The notes: generated by a model from the sequence alone, not told the origin. DNA of 64,000 nt from Noviherbaspirillum pedocola (GCF_016632335.1 NZ_JAEPBG010000008.1:62001-126000), one strand, 5' to 3'; shown: positions 1-8,476, numbered from the stretch's first letter. Translations and numbers: made by a program.

Positions 1-453
1 CCGGCCGATCCGCGTTATCCGTATGCCTTCACCACCTACCGCCTGACCGAGCATCATTCCGGCGGCACGCCGACGCGCTCGGTGGCTTCCACCGCCGAGC
101 TGCAGCCGGAAGGCTTCGCCGAGATACCGACCGAGCTGGCGCAGGATCTCGGCATTGCCAACCTCGACTGGGTGGTGCTGTCGACCGCGCGCGGCGAAAT
201 CGAAACCAAGGCCATGGTCACCGACCGGCTGCGGCCGTTCCAGATCGATGGACGCCGCATCTATCAGATCGGCATGCCCTTCCATTTCGGCTGGGCGGGC
301 TTCGCCACCGGCGACATCGCCAATGTGCTGTCCTCGGTGGTCGGCGATCCGAACACCTCGATCCACGAAGGCAAGGCCTTCACCTGCAATCTGCGCCCGG
401 GTCGCTTGCCCAGCAATCCGCACCCCGGCGCCGGAGGAAACGATGGAGCTTAA
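1..453 (+). CDS. fdhA: Formate dehydrogenase large (alpha) subunit, C-terminal part only
   Basis: The reading frame is open from the first base, so the gene begins outside the window and only about 150 C-terminal residues are seen. They form the molybdopterin-dinucleotide-binding domain that closes large subunits of formate dehydrogenase: an ELAQDLGI helix, a VVLSTARGEIETKAMVT beta segment, then GMPFHFGW and the tail with DPNTSIHEGKAFTCNLR. These are typical of respiratory FdhA/FdnG-type enzymes that oxidise formate at a Mo- or W-bis-MGD centre. The active-site Cys or Sec is not visible. The stop (451-453) overlaps the start of the Fe-S subunit by 11 nt, so the two are translationally coupled. 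The selA gene downstream in the window makes a selenocysteine enzyme plausible, but this cannot be confirmed here. Confidence 0.93.
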   Translation, partial: PADPRYPYAFTTYRLTEHHSGGTPTRSVASTAELQPEGFAEIPTELAQDLGIANLDWVVLSTARGEIETKAMVTDRLRPFQIDGRRIYQIGMPFHFGWAGFATGDIANVLSSVVGDPNTSIHEGKAFTCNLRPGRLPSNPHPGAGGNDGA

Positions 454-1354
454 GGACAGAATGACCGAGCACCAGGAATCGGTGATGCATCATCCGATAC
501 CGAATGAATCCGAACTGACCGCGGGCGTAACGATCACGCCGGGCAGGCGTTACGGCTTCTTCACCGATACCACGCGCTGCATCGGCTGCAAGGCTTGCGA
601 AGTCGCGTGCAAGGAATGGAACGGCCTGCCGGCCGACCATCTGTCGCTGTCGGGCATGAGCTATGACAATACCCGCGCGTTGTCGGCCAATACCTGGCGC
701 CATGTAGCCTTCATCGAAAAGCTTGAGGACGGCGGCGCACGGCCCACGGCTATGCCGCCCTATCAAAGCCACTGGCTGATGATGAGCGACGTCTGCAAGC
801 ACTGCGCCAATGCCGGCTGTCTCGAAGCCTGCCCGACCGGCGCGCTGTTCCGGACCGAGTTCGATACCGTCGTGGTGCAGCAGGACATCTGCAATGGCTG
901 CGGCTATTGCGTGCCGGCCTGCCCGTTCGGCGTAGTGGAGTTGTCCGAGATCGATGGGAAGGCGCACAAGTGCACGCTGTGCTACGACAGGCTCAAGGGC
1001 GGCATGGAACCGGCCTGCGCCAAGTCCTGTCCGACCGATTCGATACAGTTCGGCGAAATCCCGGAGCTGCATGCGCGCGCGGCCAGGCGCGTCGAACAGC
1101 TGCACGACATGGGCGTGACGAGCGCCTATCTGTACGGCACCCCGGGCGCGCCCGGCGCCACCGGCGGCATTGAAGAGCTGAACGCCTTCTTCCTGCTTAC
1201 CGACCGGCCGCAGGTCTACAACCTGCCCGAAGCGCCGACGCTGCCGCGCACACGCATCGCGCCGGCGCTGATGACGGGCATCGCCACGATGGCCGGCCTC
1301 GCATTGGCCGCCGCGGCGATGCTCTCCGGCGGCGCGAAGGAGAAAGGCGCATGA
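443..1354 (+). CDS. fdhB: Formate dehydrogenase Fe-S (beta) subunit
   Basis: 303 residues. It carries electrons from the catalytic subunit to the membrane subunit through four [4Fe-4S] clusters. Four cysteine groups are visible: CIGCKACEVAC (from residue 46), CKHCANAGCLEAC, CNGCGYCVPAC and a spaced CTLC...CAKSC. This is the layout of FdnH/FdhB-type subunits. A hydrophobic stretch near the C-terminus (about residues 270-292, ALMTGIATMAGLALAAAAML) matches the membrane anchor of the FdnH family. The start ATG at 443 was chosen because GGAGGA lies five nt upstream (432-437) and because it opens just before the end of fdhA. The open frame continues further upstream but without family homology. The stop overlaps the next gene by 4 nt (ATGA). 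Confidence 0.95.
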   Translation: MELKDRMTEHQESVMHHPIPNESELTAGVTITPGRRYGFFTDTTRCIGCKACEVACKEWNGLPADHLSLSGMSYDNTRALSANTWRHVAFIEKLEDGGARPTAMPPYQSHWLMMSDVCKHCANAGCLEACPTGALFRTEFDTVVVQQDICNGCGYCVPACPFGVVELSEIDGKAHKCTLCYDRLKGGMEPACAKSCPTDSIQFGEIPELHARAARRVEQLHDMGVTSAYLYGTPGAPGATGGIEELNAFFLLTDRPQVYNLPEAPTLPRTRIAPALMTGIATMAGLALAAAAMLSGGAKEKGA

Positions 1355-2433
1355 ACGCGAAGATACCGACGCCATTGACCGAGCTGTCGCCGTATCCGCT
1401 GCCGCCGACACTGCAGTCCGAACCGCTGCCGGGAGTGCCGCTGGAACAACCGCAGGCCACATCCACGCCGTATGACGGCCCGACCTATTACGGCCATCCC
1501 GCTGTGAAGCCGGCCGGCTACGGCGCGCTGGTGTGGGGCTACACCTGGGTCGCGGGACTGGCCGGCAGCGCGCAGATCATCGCCACGCTGGCCGACTTCA
1601 CCGGCCGCTCGCGCTATGCCAGCCTGGTGCGCAATGCCCGCTATCTCGCCAGCGGCGCCTCGATCGTCGGGCCGGTGCTGCTGATCGCGGACCTGCATAC
1701 GCCGCAGCGCTGGTACAACATGCTGCGCATCTTCCGCAAGACTTCGCCGATGTCGATCGGCTCGTACATCCTCACCAGCTTTTCCGGCTTCACCGGGCTG
1801 ACTGCGATTGCGCAATTCTTCAAGAGTCCGCGCCGACGCTGGACGCGGACGCTGGCGCGCGCCGCGCAACTGCCGGCCGGCCTGACCGGCGTTGGCATGA
1901 GCACCTATACCGGCTCGCTGATTTCAGCGACCAGTTCGCCGACCTGGGCAGCGCAGCCGCGCCTGATCAGCGCGCGCTTCGCCTGTTCGGCGATGGCCAG
2001 CGCGGCGGCGGCGCTGTCGCTGTCCGAGCGGGCATTCGACGATGCGCGCAATTGCGACGCGCTGGACAACATCGCGCTGGTGGCGACGCTGGCCGGCACC
2101 GCGCTGTCGCAAGCCTCGGAAAACGACTACCGGGTCGAGGGCCTGGACGGCGTGATGCACAAGGACAGTGCCACCGCGACCTACAACAGCCTGTCGGAAA
2201 ACCTTGGCCACCTGCTGCCGCTGGTGTGCTTCGGCCTGGCCGGCCTGGCGCCCAAGCGCGCGCGCGGCCTGTCCGCGCTGGCTTCGCTGGGCATACTCGC
2301 GGGCGGCATGATGATGCGCGCCGGGATATTCCGCGCCGGCAATGAGTCGGCGAAGCGGCCGCAGGATTACTTTCAGCTCACGCGCCCGGAGCGCCTGCCG
2401 GCCTCCGAAGCGCCGGCAATGGGAGACGCATGA
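1351..2433 (+). CDS. NrfD/PsrC-type membrane subunit of the formate dehydrogenase
   Basis: 360 residues. The first 50 or so are proline-rich and hydrophilic; the rest holds about eight to nine hydrophobic segments. The segment with VWGYTWVAGLAGSAQIIA and the following LIADLHTPQRWYNMLRIF are recognisable NrfD/PsrC family signatures. Such proteins bind quinone and accept electrons from the Fe-S subunit, so here the formate dehydrogenase probably reduces the quinone pool without a b-type cytochrome gamma subunit. The gene overlaps the upstream Fe-S subunit by 4 nt and the next small gene by 4 nt, so all four are one operon. Confidence 0.9.
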   Translation: MNAKIPTPLTELSPYPLPPTLQSEPLPGVPLEQPQATSTPYDGPTYYGHPAVKPAGYGALVWGYTWVAGLAGSAQIIATLADFTGRSRYASLVRNARYLASGASIVGPVLLIADLHTPQRWYNMLRIFRKTSPMSIGSYILTSFSGFTGLTAIAQFFKSPRRRWTRTLARAAQLPAGLTGVGMSTYTGSLISATSSPTWAAQPRLISARFACSAMASAAAALSLSERAFDDARNCDALDNIALVATLAGTALSQASENDYRVEGLDGVMHKDSATATYNSLSENLGHLLPLVCFGLAGLAPKRARGLSALASLGILAGGMMMRAGIFRAGNESAKRPQDYFQLTRPERLPASEAPAMGDA

Positions 2434-2768
2434 TGGACGCGACGATGCAATCCTATGCGCCGCGCGAGGCGCTGAAAGCGGTGGTGGCGAAGCTCGATGC
2501 GATCGACGGCATGCGCCATGACAAACCGCAGCAAGCGCATGCCGAGTTCGGCCATGCGGCAACGATGTTGATCGATGCGCGCAACGATGTGATTGGCCGC
2601 CTGCGCGACGGCAAGGGCGCTGCCGGTGAACGCTTGCTGCGCGATCTGAACAGCCTGGTGAGCCTGGCGGTGAGCATTGAATATCCGCTGTCGGGCTTCC
2701 ATTGGCCGCGGGTCAAGGCCTTGCGGGATGGGCTTGCGCACCTGGCGGGAGAGGCAGCGCATGCGTAG
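2430..2768 (+). CDS. Small hypothetical protein at the end of the formate dehydrogenase operon
   Basis: 112 residues (two adjacent ATG codons, 2430 and 2433). It is soluble, rich in Ala and charged helices, with no signal peptide and no cysteines. I do not recognise a domain. ATGA coupling to the NrfD-type gene places it in the same operon, so a role in assembly or maturation of the dehydrogenase is possible, but this is only positional. It does not look like FdhD or FdhE: there is no CxxC motif. Confidence 0.75.
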   Translation: MMDATMQSYAPREALKAVVAKLDAIDGMRHDKPQQAHAEFGHAATMLIDARNDVIGRLRDGKGAAGERLLRDLNSLVSLAVSIEYPLSGFHWPRVKALRDGLAHLAGEAAHA

Positions 2769-2850
2769 ATCTAGGTGACTAGCGCAGTGCGCCGACTTCA
2801 GCAGACGGCTGAAGCATGCGAGGCCTGACACCCCGGAGATCAACAGACAC

Positions 2851-2873
2851 GTAGGGCCTGCTGCGTCCACGCG
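2851..2873 (+). repeat. Half-copy of the GTAGGGCCTGCT repeat
   Basis: The 23 bases begin GTAGGGCCTGCT and end CCACGCG. They match one arm of the perfect hairpin at 42752-42810 with two differences (C to G and C to T). Only one arm is present here, so it is probably a decayed or solo unit of the same dispersed repeat. Confidence 0.6.
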
Positions 2874-3015
2874 GCTATCCGCTGGCCGGATGGGCTGCAC
2901 CCCCCCTGTCAACATGCCGGGATGCAAGTGCCTACCGAGCACGGTCTGATACCTTGTTCATGAAACGCTTCTGTGGCGTACAAAAAGACACGTCTTTTCT
3001 TCGTATAACCAATAA

Positions 3016-3058
3016 CCGTTCGCCCTGAGTAGCCTGCGCAGCAGGCGTATCGAAGGGG
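3016..3058 (+). repeat. Palindromic extragenic repeat, first unit of an inverted pair
   Basis: The unit reads CCGTTCGCCCTGAGTAG, an imperfect GC palindrome (CCTGCGCAGCAGG), then CGTATCGAAGGGG. The same unit occurs in reverse at 3117-3155. The flanks (GTTCG-CCTGAGTAG and TATCGAAGG) are typical of REP-like elements common in proteobacterial genomes. The pair forms a large potential stem with about 58 bases between the units. Confidence 0.75.
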
Positions 3059-3116
3059 CTGACAGAGCTCGTTCACCAGATGAAGACATGCTCTCGGTAT
3101 GCAGCCGCTATGGCTT

Positions 3117-3155
3117 CCTTCGATACGCCGCTGCGCGGCTACTCAGGATGAACGG
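3117..3155 (-). repeat. Palindromic extragenic repeat, second (reverse) unit
   Basis: Reads CCTTCGATACGCC, a GC palindrome (GCTGCGCGGC), then TACTCAGGATGAACGG on the plus strand. This is the reverse complement of the unit at 3016-3058 with a few changes in the central palindrome and near one end. Two units head to head resemble the BIME-type arrangement known for REP sequences. Confidence 0.75.
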
Positions 3156-3325
3156 GTTCTTCTTAAAGCATCGGAAAAGCGCAAGATCATTTGCCGCGAT
3201 GAGTGCCTGGCTGCATGTTGACAGGGGTGGCTGCACCCACCCTGCGCCCTGCCAATCCTGCTGCCCCGTTCCACCGCGCCTGCGTTGTCCGGGATGCCCG
3301 GGACCACAGGCACGACTGCATCGCG

Positions 3326-3586
3326 CTATTGCACCAGCGCCAGCTTCCCCGGCATCTCGGCGCTAACCGTCTCGTGTGGCTCGGCCTCGCCCGGCGCGAC
3401 CAATGCAATGTGCATATCCGCATCCCAGAGCCGCGTGGCCAATGCGCGCACAGCTCGCGCCTCGAGCGCGACGCTCCTTTTCGTAACGATGCCCAGCGTG
3501 TTCATGCGGATGGCTTCGGCCTCGAGCAGGCTGGCCAGCGTGGTGAGATGTTCGGCGATTTGCCGGGTGTTGATCTGGTTGGACAT
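3326..3586 (-). CDS. Small hypothetical protein
   Basis: 86 residues starting MSNQINTRQIAEHLTTLA. A long amphipathic helix (residues 5-50) is followed by a short acidic tail; there is no signal peptide and no cysteine. The start at 3586 is supported by a strong ribosome site (AGGGAGGG, about 6 nt before the ATG). The frame extends upstream but that part has no such signal. I do not recognise the family. It stands alone: the nearest genes are the formate dehydrogenase operon on one side and a Na+/H+ antiporter on the other, both on the opposite strand. Confidence 0.65.
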   Translation of the reverse strand: MSNQINTRQIAEHLTTLASLLEAEAIRMNTLGIVTKRSVALEARAVRALATRLWDADMHIALVAPGEAEPHETVSAEMPGKLALVQ

Positions 3587-4059
3587 GAGCCCTCCCTGAA
3601 ATGGATCCTGTTGTTCGGCATGGTGCATGGTCGAGCTGCTTGCGACCGCCCTGGACGGCCAGGCGGCGACGGATAGTCGTCGCTGCACAGGCATGATGCA
3701 AAACCGGCGTCACAACTATGACTCTGCAAGGGCCGTGCCAGTCGCCCTGCGTGCGCTGCGTCCGGCGCAATGGACGCGTGGCCTTCCAGATGCCGACATC
3801 AGCAATGCATCGCGAAACCGTTTTTGCCGCGTCGTCCCGTGCAACGGCCAGCCTTCGGATCCCGCGAATGCCGGCCCCGCCATCACAACGTATATGGCTC
3901 GCATTCCCGCGAAATGAGGAACCGCAATGGGGGAGCGCAGTGCTGCAGCGGCGCCACGCAATCTTTTCGGCAGCTCGCAGTCCACCCCTGTGACCCATCC
4001 GTGCCTCCGGCGCATTCGCAACCCGCGGCTTGCGTCGGGCACGTGTAACCGGAGTTTGC
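3587..4059. other. Intergenic stretch, no gene seen
   Basis: About 470 bases between two divergent genes (3586 minus and 4060 plus). Open frames on both strands lack family features and ribosome sites. It should hold the promoters of both flanking genes, but I cannot point to a clear -35/-10 pair. Confidence 0.5.
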
Positions 4060-5307
4060 ATGCTCGATATCGCCGCCGCCTTTCTTGTCATTACCGCCGT
4101 CCTCGCTTATTTCAACCGCAAGTACATCGGCCTGCCCCCTGCCATCGGGGTCATGACCATTGCGCTGGGGCTTTCCCTCGTGACCATCGTTCTCGACCGC
4201 GCCGGCGTCGGCGTGCCGCGGGACTACGAGGAATCGCTGCTGCGATCGGTCGATTTTTCCGAGCTGCTGATGCAGGGCATGCTGTCGCTGCTGCTGTTCG
4301 CCGGCGCCTTGCACGTGGACCTGAGCGCGCTGCGCAGCTACCGCTGGCAGATCGCCGCCCTCGCCGGCGTCGGGACAGTGGCTTCGACGCTTCTGGTCGG
4401 CTTCGTGTTGTGGTACGGCCTTTCCTTCACCAGCGTGGCGCTGCCGCTGCCCTACTGCCTGCTGTTCGGCGCGCTGATCTCGCCGACCGATCCGATCGCG
4501 GTGATGGGCATCCTGAGATCGGCCGGCGCCCCGCGCGACGTGGAGCTCGTCATCGCCGGCGAGTCGCTGTTCAACGACGGCGTGGGCGTGGTGCTGTTTT
4601 CCCTGCTGGCATCGATGGCGGTGAGCGGCGACGCGCCCACGCCCGTCCAGGGCGCGATGCTGCTGATGAGGGAAGCCGGCGGCGGCATCGCCCTCGGCCT
4701 TGCGCTCGGCTATGTTGCATACCGCATGCTCAAGAGCATCAACAGCTACCAGGAAGAAGTGCTGATCACGCTGGCCACCGTCATCGGCGGCTATGCGCTG
4801 GCAAGCAGGCTCCATGTTTCCGGACCGCTCGCGATGGTGGTGGTCGGCCTGATCGTCGGCAACCATGGCAGGGCGCTGGCGATGTCGGACAAGACCAGGA
4901 TGCATGTCGACATGTTCTGGGAACTCATCGACGAGATCCTGAATGCCGTGCTGTTCGTGCTCATCGGCCTGGAAGTCGTGGTGATCGCCTTTTCCAGTGG
5001 CCTGGCGGTGGGCGGCCTGATCGCCATCGCCATCACGCTGGGCGCGCGCCTGGTCACCGCCGGCATGCCGATCGGTTTGCTGCGCCCGGTGTTCCGCCTG
5101 CCCGCCGGCGCATGGAAGGTGCTCACATGGGGCGGACTGCGCGGCGGCATCTCGGTGGCGCTGGCGCTGTCGCTGCCGGCGAGCCCGCAGCGCGATATCG
5201 TCGTCGGCCTGACCTACATGGTGGTGGTGTTTTCCATCCTCGGGCAGGGACTGAGCATCGGCAAAGTGGTGCGCAGGAGCATGCCCTGCTCGATGCACTC
5301 GTCCTGA
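4060..5307 (+). CDS. CPA1-family Na+/H+ (cation/proton) antiporter
   Basis: 415 residues with about 12 hydrophobic segments over nearly the full length, the usual size of bacterial NhaP-type antiporters. Family motifs visible are FGALISPTDPIAVMGIL (the SPTDP segment at the ion path), GESLFNDGVGVVLF (the paired Asp site of CPA1 members) and WGGLRGGISVALALS. It exchanges cytoplasmic Na+ or K+ for protons at the inner membrane. The start at 4060 has GGAG five nt upstream; a slightly longer in-frame start (4030) has no ribosome site. It is the first of several ion and osmotic homeostasis genes in this block and faces the DUF421 gene tail to tail. Confidence 0.9.
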   Translation: MLDIAAAFLVITAVLAYFNRKYIGLPPAIGVMTIALGLSLVTIVLDRAGVGVPRDYEESLLRSVDFSELLMQGMLSLLLFAGALHVDLSALRSYRWQIAALAGVGTVASTLLVGFVLWYGLSFTSVALPLPYCLLFGALISPTDPIAVMGILRSAGAPRDVELVIAGESLFNDGVGVVLFSLLASMAVSGDAPTPVQGAMLLMREAGGGIALGLALGYVAYRMLKSINSYQEEVLITLATVIGGYALASRLHVSGPLAMVVVGLIVGNHGRALAMSDKTRMHVDMFWELIDEILNAVLFVLIGLEVVVIAFSSGLAVGGLIAIAITLGARLVTAGMPIGLLRPVFRLPAGAWKVLTWGGLRGGISVALALSLPASPQRDIVVGLTYMVVVFSILGQGLSIGKVVRRSMPCSMHSS

Positions 5308-5319
5308 ACGCCGCAGGCG

Positions 5320-5853
5320 TCATGCGCCGCCGTCCGCCTGTTCTGTCGCCCCGGCCACGCGCTCCAGCGCGGAGCCGGAACCCATGCCGGAACGCGGCAC
5401 GATGCTCAGCGATCCATCCGTCTCCAGGATGGCGGCGGCGACCTGCTCCATGCCGCCTATGCCCTGCCGGCGCACGGCGGCCCGCATTTCGTCCTGCGTG
5501 ACGCGCACCTTCCTCATTGCGTCTTCGATCATGCGGCCGTCGCGCATCAGCAGCGTGGGCTGCGTCTTGACCAGGGCACTGATGCTGCCCGAACGCACCG
5601 ACAGCCAGGTGATCGCGAATTGCAGGCCGATGAGCAGCGCCAGCGCCAGCCAGCCTTCGCTGAGCGAGATGCTGCGGGTAAGCAGGATGGAGGACAGGGT
5701 CGAACCGAGAGCCACAGTCACGATCAAGTCGAAGGAATTCATTTTCGACAGCGTGCGGTTGCCACTGATGCGCAGCAGGAAAACACATCCGCCGTAGGCC
5801 AGCAGTCCCACGGCAATGACACGAAGCAGGTCCCGCGCGCTGTCGAAAAACAT
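5320..5853 (-). CDS. DUF421 family membrane protein (YetF-like)
   Basis: 177 residues. Three N-terminal membrane segments (about residues 8-75) precede a cytoplasmic beta-rich domain with the DUF421 signatures RISGNRTLSKMNSFDLIVTV and TLLMRDGRMIEDAMRK. Members are widespread small membrane proteins of unclear function, often near stress genes. The start at 5853 was preferred over an in-frame ATG two codons upstream because GAGGAG sits seven nt before it. The gene lies 12 nt from the convergent antiporter. It may be co-transcribed with the DUF2254 gene upstream (78 nt gap). Confidence 0.85.
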   Translation of the reverse strand: MFFDSARDLLRVIAVGLLAYGGCVFLLRISGNRTLSKMNSFDLIVTVALGSTLSSILLTRSISLSEGWLALALLIGLQFAITWLSVRSGSISALVKTQPTLLMRDGRMIEDAMRKVRVTQDEMRAAVRRQGIGGMEQVAAAILETDGSLSIVPRSGMGSGSALERVAGATEQADGGA

Positions 5854-5931
5854 GATCATTCTCCTCGCATCGAGCGTGCCGTATCGCCACGGCATTCGCT
5901 ACATAACCGATCCGCCGGGCAGTCCTTTGCC

Positions 5932-7293
5932 TTATTCCGCCCTCTTGCGCGCCAGCGCCTGCCTGACCGCGTGATAGCGCTGAGCGACAGCCTGCGCATC
6001 GTTCTCTTCCTGCAGCGACCGGCTCGCGGCGGCGGCAATCATTTCCGCATGCCGCTGCAGCGCCCTCGTATCCGCTTCGCGGGTGCAAGCCGGCGCCACG
6101 GTGGCGATAGCCTCGAGCATGCGCATCATCACATCGACGTTGCCGGATGCATATTGGCGCAACTGGTTGAAGGCGACGTCGACGATGGACGGGAAATCCG
6201 CCGCCATCGCTTTCAGCCTGAGCTTGCCATATTTGTCATAGCGGCACGCGTCGGGCATGTCGCGCCGCGCGAGGTGGTGCAGCGCCGCGGACAGCCGGTC
6301 GATGCAGGCAATCGCAGTGAAGGGATCGTTGGTCCCCGGCGACAGGGCGCGCACGCCGACCTCGACCAACTGCAGCACGGCGAACTCGATGTCCTGTGTC
6401 GGCGTGCGCGCGGCGCCAATGGCGAAGGCGGCCAGCAGCCTGTCCGCGAGCTGCTGCTCCAGGCGCTGCGCCGGCCATATGGAAAGCAGCGGCATGCCCT
6501 CGACCAGGTATTGTCCCGGCCGCCGTTCCAGGCGCAACGCCATGTCGCCGGCGCAGGCGGCGGAAATCAGCGCGTCGGCGTCGATCATCTGCAGATAGCC
6601 ATCGCGGGGAACGCAAATCGTGCCTATCTGCTGTTCGCCGCCTTCCCGGAATGCCGCAAGCGCGCGCGATTCCCAATCGTGGTCGCGGTGTTCTCCGCGC
6701 TCGCTCTTGCCCTGCCCGATGCGTTCCGGGAACAGCCGATCCATCACCTGCTGCAGTTCGGTGCCGGCGCGCGAAATCACTTCATCGGCCTGTATCGACA
6801 TCGACACGTGATGAATGAAATAGATCAGCACCCAGAGGCTGGCCAGCGCAAAGACCACGGCGACAGTGACCGACAGGTGCGGCGTGAACGCGCCATAGTC
6901 CTCGTGCCGGACGGTGCGCAGCACGACGAGGCAGTACAGGAAGGTGGCGAGGAACGTGCCGAGAACCAGCTGGTTCGAGCGGTCGCGCATGAAATTGCGC
7001 AGCAGCCGCGGGCCGAACTGCGAGGATGTCAGCGACAGCGCCACCAGGGTCAGCGAGAACACCACGCCGGCGATGTTGATCATGGAGCCGGCAATGGTCT
7101 GCAGCACCGCGCTGGCGCCTTCGGCTCCGCCGCCGTAGATCCACGACATTTGGCTCAGCCATGCATTCGCGCCACGACGGTCCATCTCGACCATCAGCTG
7201 CGCCAGCACGATCGCCGCGCCGGCCATCAGCGAAGGCAGGAACCACAGGCTGGCGCTGAGGTATTCCCAGTATTTGTTCAGCAGGACTCGCAT
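5932..7293 (-). CDS. DUF2254 family membrane protein
   Basis: 453 residues. Four membrane segments lie in the first 165 residues (around 15-35, 62-90, 110-130 and 138-160), followed by a large soluble part. The sequence around the second segment (AGSMINIAGVVFSLTLVALSL, then SQFGPRLLRNFMRDR) and the SPGTNDPFTAI motif are hallmarks of DUF2254, predicted inner-membrane proteins of unknown function. No catalytic residues are assigned in the family. It lies between a DUF4142 remnant upstream and DUF421 downstream on the same strand. Confidence 0.88.
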   Translation of the reverse strand: MRVLLNKYWEYLSASLWFLPSLMAGAAIVLAQLMVEMDRRGANAWLSQMSWIYGGGAEGASAVLQTIAGSMINIAGVVFSLTLVALSLTSSQFGPRLLRNFMRDRSNQLVLGTFLATFLYCLVVLRTVRHEDYGAFTPHLSVTVAVVFALASLWVLIYFIHHVSMSIQADEVISRAGTELQQVMDRLFPERIGQGKSERGEHRDHDWESRALAAFREGGEQQIGTICVPRDGYLQMIDADALISAACAGDMALRLERRPGQYLVEGMPLLSIWPAQRLEQQLADRLLAAFAIGAARTPTQDIEFAVLQLVEVGVRALSPGTNDPFTAIACIDRLSAALHHLARRDMPDACRYDKYGKLRLKAMAADFPSIVDVAFNQLRQYASGNVDVMMRMLEAIATVAPACTREADTRALQRHAEMIAAAASRSLQEENDAQAVAQRYHAVRQALARKRAE

Positions 7294-7350
7294 GCCGGCG
7301 TCATGTTCTGCAAACCCGCGTCGGCGCGCTGATGCCGGCTTGCAAGCGGC

Positions 7351-7579
7351 TTACTTGCCGCCCTTCCCGTTTTTTCCATGCTCCAAGCCATGACCAGATG
7401 CGAGTCGACCACCTCGATGGTCCTGGCGGCATAGGCCTTGAGCTGCGTATTCTTGGCATTGGCGCTGACCTTCTTCAGCAGGTCGTGGGTGCGCTCGCGG
7501 TCGCGGACGCCGACGCGCTTGATGTCCTGACCGAGGCGGCTGCAAAGATGGCGCAGGCGAATTTGCTGTTCCCGTACAT
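7351..7579 (-). pseudogene. Truncated, frameshifted DUF4142 gene
   Basis: A good ribosome site (GAAGGAG) precedes an ATG at 7579 that opens a 34-codon frame (MYGNSKFACAIFAAAS...) ending in an early stop. In another frame the same DNA encodes RERTHDLLKKVSANAKNTQL and then VVDSHLVMAWSMEK. This matches the C-terminal DUF4142 segment of the intact protein at 21229-21993 (HTHDLLVKIQKQAK and PVIDKHLDAALKM). The central part of the domain is missing. A second frame change near the end may restore a Lys/Gly-rich tail that stops at 7351-7353. So the start signal and the tail of a DUF4142 gene survive around a deletion with frameshift. Confidence 0.6.
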
Positions 7580-7704
7580 AGGAAAATCTCCTTCAAGCAT
7601 GTCTGAATGCCGCGGGATGCGGCAGAAATGGCAGTCGTCGAAAACATGCCGGGAAACCGTTTCATGCATGTCTGAGTTTCGGGAACCATGACAGTTCCCG
7701 ATCT

Positions 7705-8475
7705 CTAAGGCGCGCTGTGGCGCAAGCGCGCAAGCAGCGCCTGCACCACCGCGCGCATGTCGGCCGGCGCGTCGACCTGCCAGTCGGCAGCGCTGTCGGG
7801 CTCGGCGCCGACACGAAGACAGAAAACACGCGGATCGCGCAGCGCGAACACATCCTCGTCGGTGACGTCGTCGCCGGCATAGAAGGCAGTGTCCGTGCCG
7901 CACAGCGTCATCAGTGCGCGCAGCGCCACGCCCTTGTCGGGCGCAGACTCCGGAACGAGGTTGAACACTGCCTTGCCACCAACCACGCGCGGATGCGGCG
8001 ACAGCAGGCGCAGGCGCGCGCCGAGCGCAGCCTCGGCCGCGCGCGGATCGCTGGCATGGCGGTAATGCACCGACAGCGATCCGCCCTTGTCCTCGATCTG
8101 TATTCCGGGCTCGCGCCACGGGCCGCTCTCGCGTGCGAAGACACGCAGCCATGCTGCGACATCGCCGCGCTGAGCGAGCACATCGCGCTCCCAGCCGGGC
8201 AAGCCTTCGGCGCCATGGTTGCCGATCACATGGGCCGGCGCGAAGCCGAGACGGCGTCGCACATCATCGATCGACCGGCCGGTGATCACGGCCACTGGCG
8301 TGAGATGGCACAGCTCGCGCAGCCCGGCGAGCAGCGACGGCAGCGTCATCGCCGCTTCGGGCAGCGCCGTGATATTGGCCAGCGTGCCGTCGAAATCGAA
8401 GGCGCAGAGCATGCCGGGGCGGACGATGGCGTCGAGCTGCGCCATGCCGGGCGCGGAAAACAGCGGCTGCGTCAT
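7705..8475 (-). CDS. otsB: Trehalose-6-phosphate phosphatase
   Basis: 256 residues, the usual OtsB length. It removes phosphate from trehalose-6-phosphate to give the compatible solute trehalose. HAD-superfamily motifs are present: CAFDFDGTLANI (nucleophile Asp and acid Asp), VITGRSIDDV (motif II Thr), then GDDVTDEDVFAL (motif IV acidic residues). The HVIGNHGAEG segment is typical of OtsB. It starts one nt after the stop of the synthase gene (TGA-A-ATG), so it is translationally coupled as the last gene of the mscS-otsA-otsB operon. Confidence 0.96.
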   Translation of the reverse strand: MTQPLFSAPGMAQLDAIVRPGMLCAFDFDGTLANITALPEAAMTLPSLLAGLRELCHLTPVAVITGRSIDDVRRRLGFAPAHVIGNHGAEGLPGWERDVLAQRGDVAAWLRVFARESGPWREPGIQIEDKGGSLSVHYRHASDPRAAEAALGARLRLLSPHPRVVGGKAVFNLVPESAPDKGVALRALMTLCGTDTAFYAGDDVTDEDVFALRDPRVFCLRVGAEPDSAADWQVDAPADMRAVVQALLARLRHSAP

Positions 8476-8476
8476 T

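Larger units (their letters stand above)
2769..3325. other. Intergenic stretch with repeats
   Basis: No convincing gene. It holds one half-copy of the repeat family seen again at 42752-42810 (here 2851-2873) and a pair of inverted palindromic repeats (3016-3058 and 3117-3155). A short hairpin (CTTCAGC / GCTGAAG, 2796-2814) follows the formate dehydrogenase operon but has no T-run. Both flanking genes end here, so the stretch collects terminator-like and repeat sequences. Confidence 0.7.

Noticed and set aside
2796-2814. Small hairpin after the formate dehydrogenase operon considered as an intrinsic terminator
   Set aside because: Only a 7-bp stem with no T-run; mentioned in the gap description only.
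3716-4042. Minus-strand frame of 108 codons upstream of the antiporter
   Set aside because: No ribosome site, Arg-rich, no family; region probably holds promoters.
5620-7332. Long plus-strand open frame (about 570 codons) opposite the DUF2254 gene
   Set aside because: Antisense shadow of a GC-rich gene; composition dominated by His, Gln, Arg and Ala, no domain, no ribosome site.
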